64,000 nucleotides of DNA, taken from the NCBI GenBank assembly GCA_022747635.1, contig JAKTNV010000027.1, positions 3,358,501-3,422,500 on the forward strand, written 5' to 3'. The notes under the pieces were generated by a model that saw nothing but the letters and a program-made list of their open reading frames with translations, did no database searches and was not told the DNA's origin. Both the position numbers and the translations under genes were made by a program. Below are positions 32,830 to 44,703 of the stretch, in pieces. This DNA comes from Hetaerina americana (taxonomy: Eukaryota > Arthropoda > Insecta > Odonata > Calopterygidae). Positions within the stretch are counted from its first letter, which is position 1; the number at the start of each line of letters is the position of its first letter.

Positions 32830-34585
32830 ATTATTATTAGGTAATCTACCGGTTAAGGTAGGTTTTTGGATGGGCACAGCTACTCAATAAAACAGTTTGT
32901 GACTCCTAACAAAACACAAAATCCAGCATCCTACTCTATATCAGGTGCCTCGTCTTCTCTGAGTACTTTCTTCCTCCCGTCCAACGTCCCTATCCTGTTC
33001 CTTCCCTTTCCTCGTTTGCCCAACATTCTCCCCTCAATTACAGTCTTCAACATCCCACTGCCGGTCAACACCCCCTTCATCCACTTTTCCTGCCTCCACA
33101 GGATTTCTCCCAACAAACCCCTCTCTTCGCCCACCATACCAAGTACTTCCTCATTTGTTTTCTTCTCTGTCCATTTCCCCTTCTCCATTCTTCTCCACAC
33201 CCGAATTTCAGAAGCATCGAGTCTACGTCTATCCTCCTGCTTCAATGACCACGTTTCCGAACCGTACATAGCTACGCTCCATATCAAAGTTTTTACGAGT
33301 CTTTTCTTAACATCCTTACTCAAAGTCCCTGTCATCAACTCCCTCCTCCTTGTGAAAGCCTCTTTGCCTAGCGCAATTCTTCTCCTTACATCCCTACTAC
33401 ATTGACCGTGTTGGTCCAAAACACTTCCCAGATACGTAAACTGTTCTACCTGCTCTATTTTTTGCCCACCTATTGTAATGTTTAGCTTAGCTTTTTCTTT
33501 CTAGAAAATCGCATAAACTTTGTTTTATTAATATTGAGTCTCATCCCATACCTGTCGCACTGAATTTCCAATTTACTCATTAATGCTTGCAACACCTTGG
33601 CTGACTGACAAACTAAAGCTTGGTCATTAGCAAACCTAACTGATTTTACGAATTCCCCGCCCACTTTCATTCCTACCTCGAGTTCTTCCCATGCCTCTTT
33701 AATCATTTCCTCTGCCTATGCCTTGTTATCTGCAATACACTCCTTAGTTTTTCCAAATTCATTCCATGCATTTCCGAAATCTACGAACCCGGCAAATACG
33801 TCCTGATCGTATTCTATATTCTTCTCGCGTAGTGATCTCATTACTGCAATGGCATCGCGCGTGCCTCTCCCCACCCTAACCCCAAACTGGTCATCCCCTG
33901 AGTAATCATTTTCCCTACTCTCTATCCTTTGGTTGATTATCCTGAGAACAACCTTATATGCGTGGCATATCAAACTTATTGTCCTGTAGTCCTCACATGA
34001 CGTGGCCTTTACCTTTTTCGGAATAGGAACTAAACCTGATCACACAAAGTCTTACGACCAGATACCTTCCTCATAGATACTACGAATCAGCCCATATAGA
34101 CTCTTGCTCCCACATTTTCCTAAACTTGTTAGTAGTTCCGCTGGATTGTTTTGTACACCCACGGCATTAATTGATTTCATCTCCCTTAATGCCCTTTCTA
34201 TCTCGTCGTCGAGCATGCCTGGACCTAAGCTATCATCCTCTTCGTGGTGTTCTCTTTCAATGTCAAACCTTGTTGGTCTAGGTTCTTTGCCACATAATTT
34301 TTCTTTTATTCCCTCCATTTCTCTCGGATCATTTCTTTTTCAACTATTAACTTACCCGACTTATCTTAAACTGTTAGAATAGATCTTCTCTTTTTACTTC
34401 CTGATAGTGTTTTATCCTTCTTGTATAGCTCACCAATTTCACCCTTCCTTTGCTGACTTGCCATATCCTCGCATTGCGTCTCTCACTATGGTTATTTTGC
34501 TTTATGTGTTCCCCGTCTAAATATATTACTTAATTCTCTGTAACCTCTTCTGCCTAACACTATGTTTATATTCTTCCATTTCCTA
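32830..34585 (-). mobile_element. Degraded RTE-type LINE copy
   Basis: Same family as the intact copy. The 3' terminal CTACCTTAACCGGTAGATTA lies at 32842-32861, here followed by a TTA repeat tail, not an A tail. Frames give the C-terminal block (32931-33419), VRFANDQALVCQSAK (33600-33660; FADD changed to FAND), DQFGVRVGRGTRDA (33850-33890) and the linker EDDSLGPGMLDDEIERALREM (34170-34260). Several frameshifts and a deletion near 33716, where most of the FVDFEKAFD-GVRQG region is missing, make it non-functional. It fades out near 34585. Confidence 0.9.
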
Positions 34586-34784
34586 CTCTTGTCCCCTCTC
34601 CTTATCGAGTTTTTAACCGTTTGATTGGCGATCATCTTCTATGATCGCTGCATAATTCTTTTTCAACTAGCCTATTTAGTGGATCGAAAGCATGGTCATG
34701 AACCGTGTTCGAAATATCTACCTTGCGAAATCACGCGCATCCCCGACCTTCTCTTTTCCTGGTGAAGGAAGACGATTTGCTTTT

Positions 34785-34830
34785 CCTCGCTTTTACTACG
34801 ACCTAGGTTTTGTTGATGCGTAAAATATTT
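34785..34830 (-). mobile_element. PLE-like stem-loop remnant
   Basis: The minus strand reads ACGCATCAACAAAACCTAGG followed by TCGTAGTAAAAG, matching the AACCTAGGTCGTAATAAAAG core at 27896-27965 and 40638-40813. Only the 3' half of the motif is clear. Confidence 0.45.
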
Positions 34831-34837
34831 GGGACCT

Positions 34838-34990
34838 CAAACGATAAGGGGTCAGAATAACATTGTCCTACTGCGGTAGGGACTTATTCGGGTCAAAATT
34901 AGTCTGGTGTGTATTCAGCCTTCTGCTACACACCCTAGCGATGGCCTGCAAGGTACTAAAATATCTTTATATAGCATCTAATTGCTATAA
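34838..34990 (+). mobile_element. LINE 3' end, same family as 9830-10445
   Basis: GATAAGGGGTCAGAATAACA, AATTAGTCTGGTGTGTATTC and GCTACACACCCTAGCGATGG parallel the 3' end at 10313-10445. No coding sequence is present. Confidence 0.7.
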
Positions 34991-35150
34991 TTTCTACTAG
35001 GAAATTAAAACGCAAATGACTTCATTTTTAAACTTTTCTTTATTCGAATCAATCGGGATATATCTAATTCACTAACATTTAATTATAACACTCAATGAAT
35101 ATCGATAAGAATGCCCCGAATATTTTATTTACATGATTAATTAATAATTA

Positions 35151-36705
35151 GTATTGCTGTTCATATGCATAATTGTCAGTAAATTCAGCAGGTCCCTGGT
35201 AATTCTCTTCGTAGTGTTTCATCATATCGGCGAGGTGCAACTTCTTCATGCTTAGTTCATCTTCGAGAGCTTTCAATTCTCTTGCGCGCAATATCTTAAT
35301 GTCCCTCTCATATCCTCTCGTCTCGTACAATTTCATCATTCCCTTCTCCATCAACTCTAAAAGGTAAACATTTCGGCGTTCCAGTTCGTCCAGCTAGTTC
35401 AAAAGTGTATTGACGTTTCTTGCCAATGCCCTCTCCTTCTCGTCAAATGCCTGTTCCCGTGCCCTCATCGCCATTTCATATGACCACAGTGCAAATTCAT
35501 ACTTCCTTTGAGCACGTCTCAAATCTTGGTTTACATTCTCTCTCTCAGGTAGGCCAGTTTCTGGTTGAACTCATAAATGGAATCAGCCGTAATCAGTTAC
35601 TTGGCACGTTCAATGATTTCTAGAACATGGCTAGACTATACAAGGAAGAATTCGCCGCTTAGAATATGTCCTTCGTTTAAATATTAATTATATAATTGTA
35701 ATAGGTGTGAAAAACCAATTTAGTAAGGGGTGACTATTTTGAAAACTGTTTGTTTTTTTAATCGTATTACTATTGTTATGAATTTTAAATATTTATCTGA
35801 AGCAAAAATGACATGAACTTCAAAGTGAAGAGAATGTTATTTATACGTACATGTTAAGAAAATTGTCGACGTGAAAACAATGGGTGGAAGTACGCATATA
35901 ATGGCAATACGCGGAGCATTTTTGAACTGTATAGTCATTTAAATTTAGCTACTATACTCAGTGGATTGGCCTCTCTTCATGTCTTGAGGTGCGGTAGTGG
36001 GAATGCATTGATGCTGTGTTGCTCCAGCCCTTGCTTGTTGCCGGTGAATAGGGTACTGTTCAACGCGGCATGGCGTTCGACCCATCGCATATCTCCTCTC
36101 GTCCTCTCCACCTTTTTCGTGTCTTGTCGGGGAACCCCCTCTTCGCATGTCGTCACCGGCACCTCCTGATATGCTCACGAAGCCGTATGCACCCGGCCGC
36201 CCAGGTAAAGCTCTGGTGGCAACGTAGAGTCTCCCATCTTCAGAGGTGTGACTCACTTGGGGGTCCTTTGTCTGGTCTGCAGGCGATGGCTCGCGTCCTT
36301 CATTGAGTCTCGTCACCCAGTCAGGAATCTGGACGTCACATTCCCCCTGAGGGTTGACTTTCTTCAACCGGCTGCTCCTCCAAGTTGAAGCGGATGATGG
36401 TACGTCCTGGGGGAGCGGCTCGTGTGCTTTCGGGGGACTACTGAGGTATATTCCCCTCAGAGTCCCTTGAGACATGTCCAGAAGCAAATTGAGGAAGTGC
36501 ATATTTCGTATTCTCATCTCCCTCACGCTGTGAGGTTTCGTTCTGATCAAGAACTTGATCTATGCTCCCGCTTGTTTGCGCAGGGGTTTGGGAAGCGTCT
36601 TGAGACACCATTGTGCGTGCGTCAAACAAAAGAAATAATCTTCCATGATTCTTTCATCTCCAGAACACTGCTTTCCGTAGAGAGCATCACTTCCATTGTA
36701 CGACG
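35151..36705 (-). pseudogene. Decayed two-exon host gene, DUF4485-like
   Basis: Exon 1 (36705-35958) starts MASYNGSDALYGKQCSGDER and contains a DYFFCLTHAQWCLKTLPKPL stretch, then RNMHFLNLLLDMSQG and GIYLSSPP, followed by a proline- and charge-rich linker ending QSTE. A GT-AG intron (35957-35621) follows. The phase joins QSTE to IIERAK in exon 2, which encodes a charged, probably coiled-coil region (YLRERE, REQAFDEKERALAR, LDELERRNVYLLELMEKG) ending AYEQQY at 35151. There are three in-frame stops (after QAGA, after ERAK, after TLLN) and one frameshift (near ERE), so it is unlikely to make protein. The retained intron argues against a processed retrocopy. DUF4485 similarity (helical start, RN..LLLDM.QG, PP) is from memory and tentative. 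The start could also lie in a missed upstream exon. Confidence 0.7.
35621..35957 (-). other. Intron of the decayed gene
   Basis: Donor GA/GTATAG at 35957 and acceptor TTCTAG/A at 35621-35620 on the minus strand. Removing it keeps the exon 1 frame open into exon 2 up to the first exon 2 stop. It is A+T-rich and 337 bp long. Confidence 0.65.
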
Positions 36706-36989
36706 CCATTATAGCGATTGTACTCGTCAAGTACCAAATATTATATCAAGTGATAAAGAGGACCGAAAAGTTAATTTCTCTTCACAAATTCACCACTAAT
36801 AGCGTTTTGAGTATCGGGAACCACACATATGTTGTCGGCAGCATTGTTGCGATATCTCTGTGGTTCCCATTGTTATAATTTCGGCAAAACATTTAGAAAT
36901 GGATGCGTAAAAAGAAATGTATAAAATATATATTGCTTATTTTAATGCCATTCATGAAGATCCCGCATCCGACTTTGGATATATAATTA

Positions 36990-37560
36990 TACCCTCTATT
37001 TACATTGGCATGGGTGACAACTGTCACAAAATTAGAAAGTTAGATTATCGAACGGATTAATTGAAGTATTCGTTTTTCCCGCACTATTTTCGTGACAGCA
37101 ATTAAAGGGGGAGCCCATAAGAGAGTAATAGGTTCGGGCTGTCAAAAATATGGGTATACAGGAATTAAATTCCCACGAAAAACACTCAGTAAATCTGGCG
37201 TCCTAACGCCCCCCGCCGTGCGCCATTGTCCCAGCTGGGCTGCAGGCGAATGTATTCCAAGTCTATTGTATTTGTGAATTGTCCGTTCGGAATGAGTGGA
37301 ATACTAACCGGTAATAAGTGTCTGAATTTCATGTTTGCTTGCCCTTTTTCAATGATTTGTTCTTTTCCTCTCTTGTTAGGCATAGGAATAGCTTTTAACC
37401 AAGTAAAACTTGTAGTATGTGTGGCCATGTTGTATGATTGGTGTTCAATCACCACCTTTCCACGCGGTTTTTGGTGGATAGCGGTGTTCCAGGTGCATGA
37501 TGAAATAAGAGGGAATAATACATGTTGAGTGGCTGCTGGCCTACAGCCCCCTGACACCAC
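36990..37560 (+). mobile_element. CR1/L2-like LINE subfamily B, 3' end
   Basis: Contains AATTGTCCGTTCGGAATGAG, CGGTAATAAGTGTCTGAATT, AGGAATAGCTTTTAACC and GGTGCATGATGAAATAAGAG, the series also seen at 18721-19345 (minus) and 59450-60147 (plus). It begins with degenerate C-terminal coding sequence (a CGTTTTTCCCGCAC block). The terminal hairpin is diverged and no tail repeats remain. Confidence 0.8.
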
Positions 37561-37611
37561 CGACGGTTTTACTGGGTATCGTTTGGATAGATACATCCTC
37601 CTGTCTAACCT

Positions 37612-37895
37612 GAAGTTTACATTCTTTCATTTTTTCCATCCATATTTCTAATCATCTCATCCGTGATCCATGTTTTCCTTATCCTTTCCATCTCCCATTA
37701 ACAGTTCGAATAGTTTCTATTTCGGCTTTCGATATCCCCTTTTTGAAGTATTCTCATTTTTCATCGATAGTACTCAGCTCTTTTCCGCGAACCATGATTT
37801 TCTCTACAGCCTGTTGGTACTCCTTCCTTGTCAATCTATTAAATGATTCTACATTCCATTTCCTTACCCGCTGACCCTGCCTCATCTTTTTGAAG
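37612..37895 (-). mobile_element. RTE-type LINE fragment (linker region)
   Basis: The minus-strand translation has MRQGQRVRKWNVESFNRLTR and KEYQQAVEKIM..GKELSTIDEK, matching IRQGRRVRKWNVEALNGLKR and KEYKQAVEKIMEDGKELSTI of the intact copy (residues about 305-345), and then a degenerate WITDEMI-like end. It comes from between the endonuclease and RT domains; neither element end is present. Confidence 0.85.
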
Positions 37896-38109
37896 TTCGT
37901 CCAGGGGGTGAGTTGATGCTGGGGATGATGGAGCATCCGGGGCTCTTGGTTTGGTGGATTTTGAGTGGCAAAGAGAGATGGGGGGTCTTAGGATTAGGTG
38001 GAGAAAGAATGGATATATCTTTGGACGAGAGACCTTTTTTGGAACAAAATTGGGATGGAAAAGAGAGAATATCCTTTTGATATGAAGGGTTTGGGTCTTT
38101 GGGCAGCGA

Positions 38110-38548
<439 letters not shown>

Positions 38549-38783
38549 CAGTGGGATGTTGAAGACTGTGATAGAGGGTAGAATGTTGGGCAAAAGAGGA
38601 AAGGGAAGGAACAGGATAGGGATGTTTGACGGGATGAAGGGAGGAAGAAAGTACTCAGAGATGAAGAGGGACCTGGTGTAGAGTAGAATTTAGGGTTGTG
38701 TTTTGTTAGTAGTCACAAAATATTTGTTTGGTAGTTGTGTCCATCGAAAAACCTACCTTAACCGGTAGATAACCTTAAAAAAA
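38549..38783 (+). mobile_element. 5'-truncated RTE-type LINE, 3' end only
   Basis: Begins GTGGGATGTTGAAGACTGTG and runs through the last codons (SGMLKTVIEGRMLGKRGKGR, EMKRDLV, stop), the 3'UTR and CTACCTTAACCGGTAGATAA to an A run that merges into TA repeats. It is flanked by TA on both sides, so it inserted into a TA microsatellite like the full-length copy. Confidence 0.93.
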
Positions 38784-38805
38784 TATATATATAAATATTT
38801 ATATT

Positions 38806-38846
<41 letters not shown>
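38784..38846. repeat. (TA)n tract
   Basis: TA repeat with a few A or T insertions between the RTE 3' end and the palindrome. Confidence 0.95.
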
Positions 38847-38850
<4 letters not shown>

Positions 38851-39082
38851 GGCTGACACAACATAACACAAATAGAAAAGAATAGACACATATAAAAGAA
38901 CACTTACACGGTAAATTGTTCGAGCTTTCGGCCCTCTCAGGGGCCTTCTTCAAGAGAGACTCAAGAGAGTCTCTCTTGAAGAAGGCCCCTGAGAGGGCCG
39001 AAAGCTCGAACAATTTACCGTGTAAGTGTTCTTTTATATGTGTCTATTCTTTTCTATTTGTGTTATGTTGTGTCAGCCAATT
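38847..39082. repeat. Long perfect palindrome made of PLE-like units
   Basis: Two inverted arms of about 114 bp (38847-38960 and 38969-39082) separated by the 8-nt TCAAGAGA. Each arm reads inward AATTGGCTGACACAACATAA, GAACACTTACACGGTAAATT, GTTCGAGCTTTCGGCCC, TCAGGGGCCTTCTTCAAGAG. The unit is the one at 32656-32800, here doubled head to head. Only the right arm continues into TATTGTGCCGCTCGTATGAG and the TA tract; the left arm is cut and joins TA directly. Confidence 0.95.
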
Positions 39083-39117
39083 ATTGTGCCGCTCGTATGA
39101 GTTTTTCCGTACAATCG

Positions 39118-39119
<2 letters not shown>

Positions 39120-39154
<35 letters not shown>

Positions 39155-39252
39155 ATATTTATATATATTATATATATATAAATATTTATATTTAAATATA
39201 TATATATATATATTATAAATATTTATATATATTATATATATATAAATATTTA

Positions 39253-39342
<90 letters not shown>
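39120..39342. repeat. (TA)n tract with ATAAATATTTATA interruptions
   Basis: Over 200 bp of TA-based repeat between two PLE-like units. Confidence 0.97.
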
Positions 39343-39910
<568 letters not shown>

Positions 39911-40237
39911 CAAACAAGCTGAAGTGAGCTGCTCACTTCCTCACTAACTAACTGCGGAACAATGCTGAAGTATTGTTTGTTATGTGGGTAGTGTATGGTG
40001 AGGGGAATGTGATGGATGATGGGGTAGTTGGTGAGGTTGGGAGGGGGCAGCGGGGTGTGGGCAGGGGGAAAGGGGGGGATGGCATGGAAGGGCGGAGGTG
40101 GATCCCGCTAATGCTCACTCGGGCCCTGGCTCCGGCGATCTCCGTCGCTGTATTCGTCTTCGTATCGTGCTCGGCATCAACCAAAGTTTAAAAATTCAAT
40201 GGCCTTAAGGATTTTGAAGTATACGGATTTCGTGGGG
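39911..40237. other. Unassigned stretch
   Basis: G-rich on the plus strand (40000-40100). The overlapping frames on both strands are compositional. Confidence 0.35.
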
Positions 40238-40580
40238 AACCAAACTTATTGTCCTGTAGTCCTCACATGATGTAGCATCTACCTTTTTCGGAATAGGAAC
40301 TAAAACTGATCTCACAAAGTCTTCCGGCCAGATTTCTTTCTCATAGATGCTACGAATCAGTCCATATAGCCTCTTCCTCCCACATTTTCCTGAGCATTTC
40401 AGTAGTTCCGCCGGAATGTCATTTACCGCCACGGCCTTGTTTGATTTCATCTCCCCTAATTCCCTATATATCTCATCGTCGAGTGTGCCTTAACCTAAGC
40501 TATCCTCCTCTACGCCATGTTCTCCCTGTTTGTCTCCATGCTGGACTAATTTCTTTACAAAACAGTTAACTAACTTTAAC
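40238..40580 (-). mobile_element. RTE-type LINE fragment (start of RT)
   Basis: The minus strand carries LYGLIRSIYEKEIWPEDFVR and SVLVPIPKKVDATSCEDYR, with upstream KSNKAVAVNDIPAELLKC, matching residues about 500-595 of the intact copy. It ends abruptly at 40238 with unrelated sequence. Confidence 0.88.
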
Positions 40581-40637
40581 CTAAGAAACTCATCAAAGGA
40601 GTAAATAGGGCAGTTTCAGGCGTTGCATGGCGGTAAG

Positions 40638-40813
40638 CCTTCGCGAAGAAAGAAAGATACTTGGTTTATCCACATGGAATGCTTTTATTACGACCTAGGA
40701 TTCGTTGCAACGTAACATCGTCAACACCTGAAGGTCCTACGCCGTAAATAAACCTTGGTCGTATTAAAAATATTCTTTGTGGATAAACAAAGTGTCCTCT
40801 TTCTTCGCGAAGG
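40638..40813. repeat. Imperfect foldback of PLE-like units
   Basis: Inverted arms centred near 40725.5. The left arm has CCTTCGCGAAGAAAGA, GGTTTATCCACA, TTTTATTACGACCTAGG and the right arm has the complements TCTTTCTTCGCGAAGG, TGTGGATAAAC, CCTTGGTCGTATTAAAA. The GACCWAGG core is the same as in 27896-27965 and 4886-5079. The arms differ at several positions and in small gaps, so it is older than the other two palindromes. Confidence 0.8.
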
Positions 40814-41499
40814 TGATCAGTAAGAATTCACTGAAAGAATTGACACATTACTTTAAATTAACGAAACGAGGTATGTGATTCTTGGAATACATCTTGCCCT
40901 TGGCAGCGTTGTGAAAGTTGGAAATAACGTTTTAAATTCTGACCCTACCTATATATATTTTGAGAAATTGATCAAAATAGAATTTGGGAATACATTTTGT
41001 TCCAAAAATTGTTACTCTGATTGAAATAAATTTGCTCTTTCATACGTTTTGGTTTCTTGATGATTCTTATTTTATTTTTCAATCGTCTTACTCTTTCGAT
41101 ATATGCGTAGAAGTGATAATGGAAATTTATTTGCGTTCTCTCCGTTCCGAGTAAAGCCCGAAAGTCCAGAGGCACACGCATTCCTTGTTCAATGAATTCG
41201 AGGAATGTTGGCGGTCATAAATTGGATCCCAAGTTGCTACGCGTGCAATCTGCTGGCCGATGAAATATAATTAGAAGCTCCCCCCGCCGCAGGAAGTCGA
41301 GGGGAGACTACATGCGATGAATGAGTTGTCCTGTGATCACTTGCCGGCCCGAGAGTCAAATGTCATTATGCTTGCTTAACCCGCGTTTACTCCTCCTGTG
41401 GATCGCTGGCTCTCATCATTCCTTTCCTCCGTTGCTCCACCAACCCCTCCCCCATATCTCTCGATATTAAATTTCTTTCGCTCCCAACGTATCATCCGA
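40814..41499. other. Unassigned stretch
   Basis: No recognised gene or repeat. Confidence 0.4.
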
Positions 41500-42065
41500 A
41501 TTGTACGAGGTTTTGAAAATTTTCGGAAAAATATATTTATTTCAGATATTACTGCTGTGTCTCAAAATTCTAAAGAGTACATTCCTTGAGAGCGTCGACG
41601 CACTTTTGCAAGAGCGGCTTATCCACGACTCCAAGACTCCCTGGTTGGCGGAAAGTCCCTGAGGGTGCTCGTGCAAACTTATTAGACGGCTCTTAAGGGT
41701 TTAAGGGTCCAATGGTGGTGTCCATTGAGGTAGGGTTCTACTATTAGGAACGGGAAATAGGGTGCTGGTGCCAAGTTGGGACTGTAAGGGTGTTGGGGAA
41801 TCGTCGCGATGCTGTTGTTGAGGTCTTGGCAAGCAGACACTCTTGACCATTCTCTTTGTCGTCCGTCCAAAGAACTTCGGGAATTACGAGTTTAGCGGAG
41901 ATCTGTCGCATCGCCGAACTTTCAATGATGATGGTGTGTGCATTGTCACTCTGTTATCAGTGCCAATAATACGATCTGCGATCATGCGCGCACTTAACGG
42001 ACACGGTCTAAATTCAGCACTTCACGCACACCTCAGTAAAAAAATGTTGCCTATGCATTTCATAC
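41500..42065 (-). mobile_element. Internally deleted mariner, copy 3
   Basis: Minus-strand frames give WSRVSACQDLNNSIATIPQ and then HPYSPNLAPAPYF in one open frame, so the deletion junction can be read directly: the end of the DNA-binding half is fused to the PYSPNLAP block, and the first two catalytic aspartates are absent. A diverged HTH portion lies at 41880-42000. Same derivative as 2775-3245 and 16905-17474. Confidence 0.75.
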
Positions 42066-42576
42066 AAATCTTTGTGTGACCAACCTGTGGACATGATTCA
42101 TCCCTGCGGTTGTCTCGTAGGATTTTCACCCTATTTTAGTACATGAATGGTGGACGAACACGATACATTTTGTCTGAAAATGCACGAATGAAGTAGATAG
42201 GGTCCTTTCTTACCGGTTATTTCTCTCTATAAGAACAAATCATGCTTGCGGACTAATTTAGGGAGACAGTGAAGGACTGGAAGGGCGAATGACAACTGAT
42301 CGCCGGTTTTCATTTATCTTTTCAATCTTTAAGTTAAGTTTTCTTGATCATTTTAAACCATCTGCTACACACCTTCCCAGTGGATTGAAGAGTATTTTTA
42401 TGTAGAGGTGAATTGGTAGAAAATGAAAAGTTTCCTTTTTTGTAGAGGTTTTTATTTTCTGGAGTAGTATCTGTAATGTGTTCCATGCTTGTGATTTTGG
42501 TCTGGCTACCAACGCCGATTAATGACAATTTAATTTGCGAAAGGATAAATGAGCTATATTACATTTTTAGATTCAA
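42066..42576. other. Unassigned stretch
   Basis: No recognised feature. Confidence 0.35.
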
Positions 42577-42579
42577 TTA

Positions 42580-42868
42580 CAAGTCCCACATGACTACTGT
42601 TGAGGATGTAGGAATTGCGTATTCATATGTAATAAATTCCTCTTTACTTTTAGCTCGTATGTAATTTAATGTATCTGTGATAATATCGGATTCGCTCTCG
42701 AATAAGAGTCCTGCAATTTGATTTGAAAACTCGACCTCCCACCTCCGTGGCAGGAACGCATCTTTATCAACGTATGTATGAATTTGCAAGCCAGTTGTCT
42801 TCGTTTTCCAGGAGAATTTCCTGTGGCGAAGATAGGAATTTATAGGCAAAGAGTTAGTTGCGTACACT
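42580..42868 (-). CDS. Possible exon or ORF of unknown function
   Basis: An open frame of about 96 codons with ordinary, non-repetitive protein composition (for example DAFLPRRWEVEFSNQIAGLL and DTLNYIRAKSKEEF). It begins right after a good acceptor-like sequence, CTGCCTTCTTTCAAG at 42869. A GTAAAG at about 42652 could be a donor, which would make a 216-bp exon. I recognise no family. It could be chance or an old repeat; low confidence that it is coding. Confidence 0.25.
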
Positions 42869-42869
42869 T

Positions 42870-44701
42870 GAAAGAAGGCAGTAAAATAATTTTTGATGAT
42901 TAAAAAGGATGCGAAGATTCCACTAAATTAGGCCTGGCGCAGTAAACACTGCATGAATTTGTTTCTCGCTAAATAATGATCTCTGGTGCAGTTCTCTGTA
43001 TCTTTAAACATTTATTGATATCAAGAAAACTGAACAAGTACGTGGACATCAATGTTGACTTCATAATATTTGGACTTATCCTAGCTCTTTTTCTTAAAAG
43101 TGAAAGTATTGAATCGACGAAATTTGGTCGACATCTGTATCAAAAGCACATACGCTCCAGCTGTTTTTATCAAATTACTGGACGCCATTCCAGCGTTCAT
43201 GTCATTAAAGAAGAAGTAATTCTTCCTCTGCTGTCCGTGGCACGAATGGCATTAACTTTCGGCTAGATGCTTGGTACGTATGCTTAAGTCTCCGTTTTAT
43301 TTAGATCCATCAAAGGAGCCGCACATCTCATAATCATGAATTTCAATTAATATTCAGACATATTAGGAAGTCGGCATGCGAACGAATAATGCCATGCCAT
43401 CATAAATGTTATAAATACAGCATTGCGTACAATTGAGACGAGATCCCTTCTGAAGTAGAGGGTGATATGAATTTGATCTCTCAGCAGCGCAGACCATTGG
43501 TGTGATAGTTGATAAGCAACCCTTGCGTAGGAACTATTAAAGGTTTAAGAACCGAACCCTGCTGAAATAAATCTTTCCAAATGAAAGAATATTGGAATAA
43601 GCCCATCAAGCCAATGATCCGTCCGAGTGAATGTCCACCGTCAAAGGTTTACTTTGCTGTTGTCATTTTTAATATCTGGGACGAATCATCACACAAACGC
43701 ACACATGTTTTTTGGTCAAAAATAACTTCTACTATTTCTGCTGGGGGAATTTCAAATATTTCAGTTGGAGAAGGGAATTTACAGTTCAGTCAATTCTTCA
43801 GATAATTCTGAATTAATGAAAGAATGAATTTTCTATGTGGGAACTAATTTTTCCAAATATTTTCGTAATAAATTATTTAATTTTAATCTTTATTCATCAA
43901 CAATGGAAAAAAAGTTGCAAATGTTTTTTTTAGAAAATATAGACTAAAGAAAAAGACAAAGTTAATTCTCGGATTTTATTTACGAACAGGAAAATCATGG
44001 AAAAAGATACAAAAAAACTAACACATCGTGTATTCATTCGAGTGCTCCCTCATTCAACTCCAGATCGGCGTTCAATTCATCCCTTTAAGTCATTCATCGC
44101 GGTGAAATGTCAAACTCAACGAAAAAACTCGAACTCGATGCGAGTTCTCTCTCTTCAGTTTTGTCTTGAGCCATTTATAGTCCCAAGGTATCCCACAAAT
44201 GTGCTTTACTTTCTAGTCTCTCACTACTTCCTCTTTTATTGCTCCGTTTGTTCATATAATAATTTTCATCTCCTTATAGAGTATAAATATGATTAACGGA
44301 TCCAAAACACCACGGACATACATACACGTTGACTTGGCTTTTGGGTCCTGGGACATACACGTTGACTTTTGGGTCCTGGGGTCAGGTCGCATCCTAAAGT
44401 TGATATTTTCAATATTTATATTTAAAAAGCACTTAATTATTTCGCTTTAAAAATTATTCAAGCATGCATTTAATCTCATTTGATCCCAATAAAATCTACT
44501 ATGCCATTTCTTCATAAGAGTGTCTAAACCAACAGTTTGTGATTCCACGTTAAAATATTCTTCGCCTTACATGGGGCAGGTTTTGCTATGGTGCAACGTC
44601 CCTCTGTTTTTCCCGGGGTGCAGACATGGGATGGGGGATTAGGGTCCAAGGGAAAGAGCGAGGTGACCTGGGGGGAGGGAGGGTAAGCCCACCATCAGTT
44701 A
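42870..44701. other. Unassigned, A+T-rich
   Basis: No recognised gene. Short tandem duplication at about 44318-44385 (ACATACACGTTGACTT with TTTTGGGTCCTGGG, twice). A remnant resembling the CACGTTAAAATATTC/GGTTTTGCTATGGTGCAAC PLE-like words is at 44545-44600 but too weak to call. Confidence 0.4.
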
Positions 44702-44703
44702 TA
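44702..44703. repeat. TA target duplication, left
   Basis: TA dinucleotide flanks the mariner terminus here and at 46002-46003, as expected for Tc1/mariner insertion. Confidence 0.8.

Noticed and set aside
44545..44600. Further PLE-like motif copy
   Set aside because: Only scattered word similarity (TTAAAATATTC, GGTTTTGCTATGGTGCAAC); stem and boxes are not intact.
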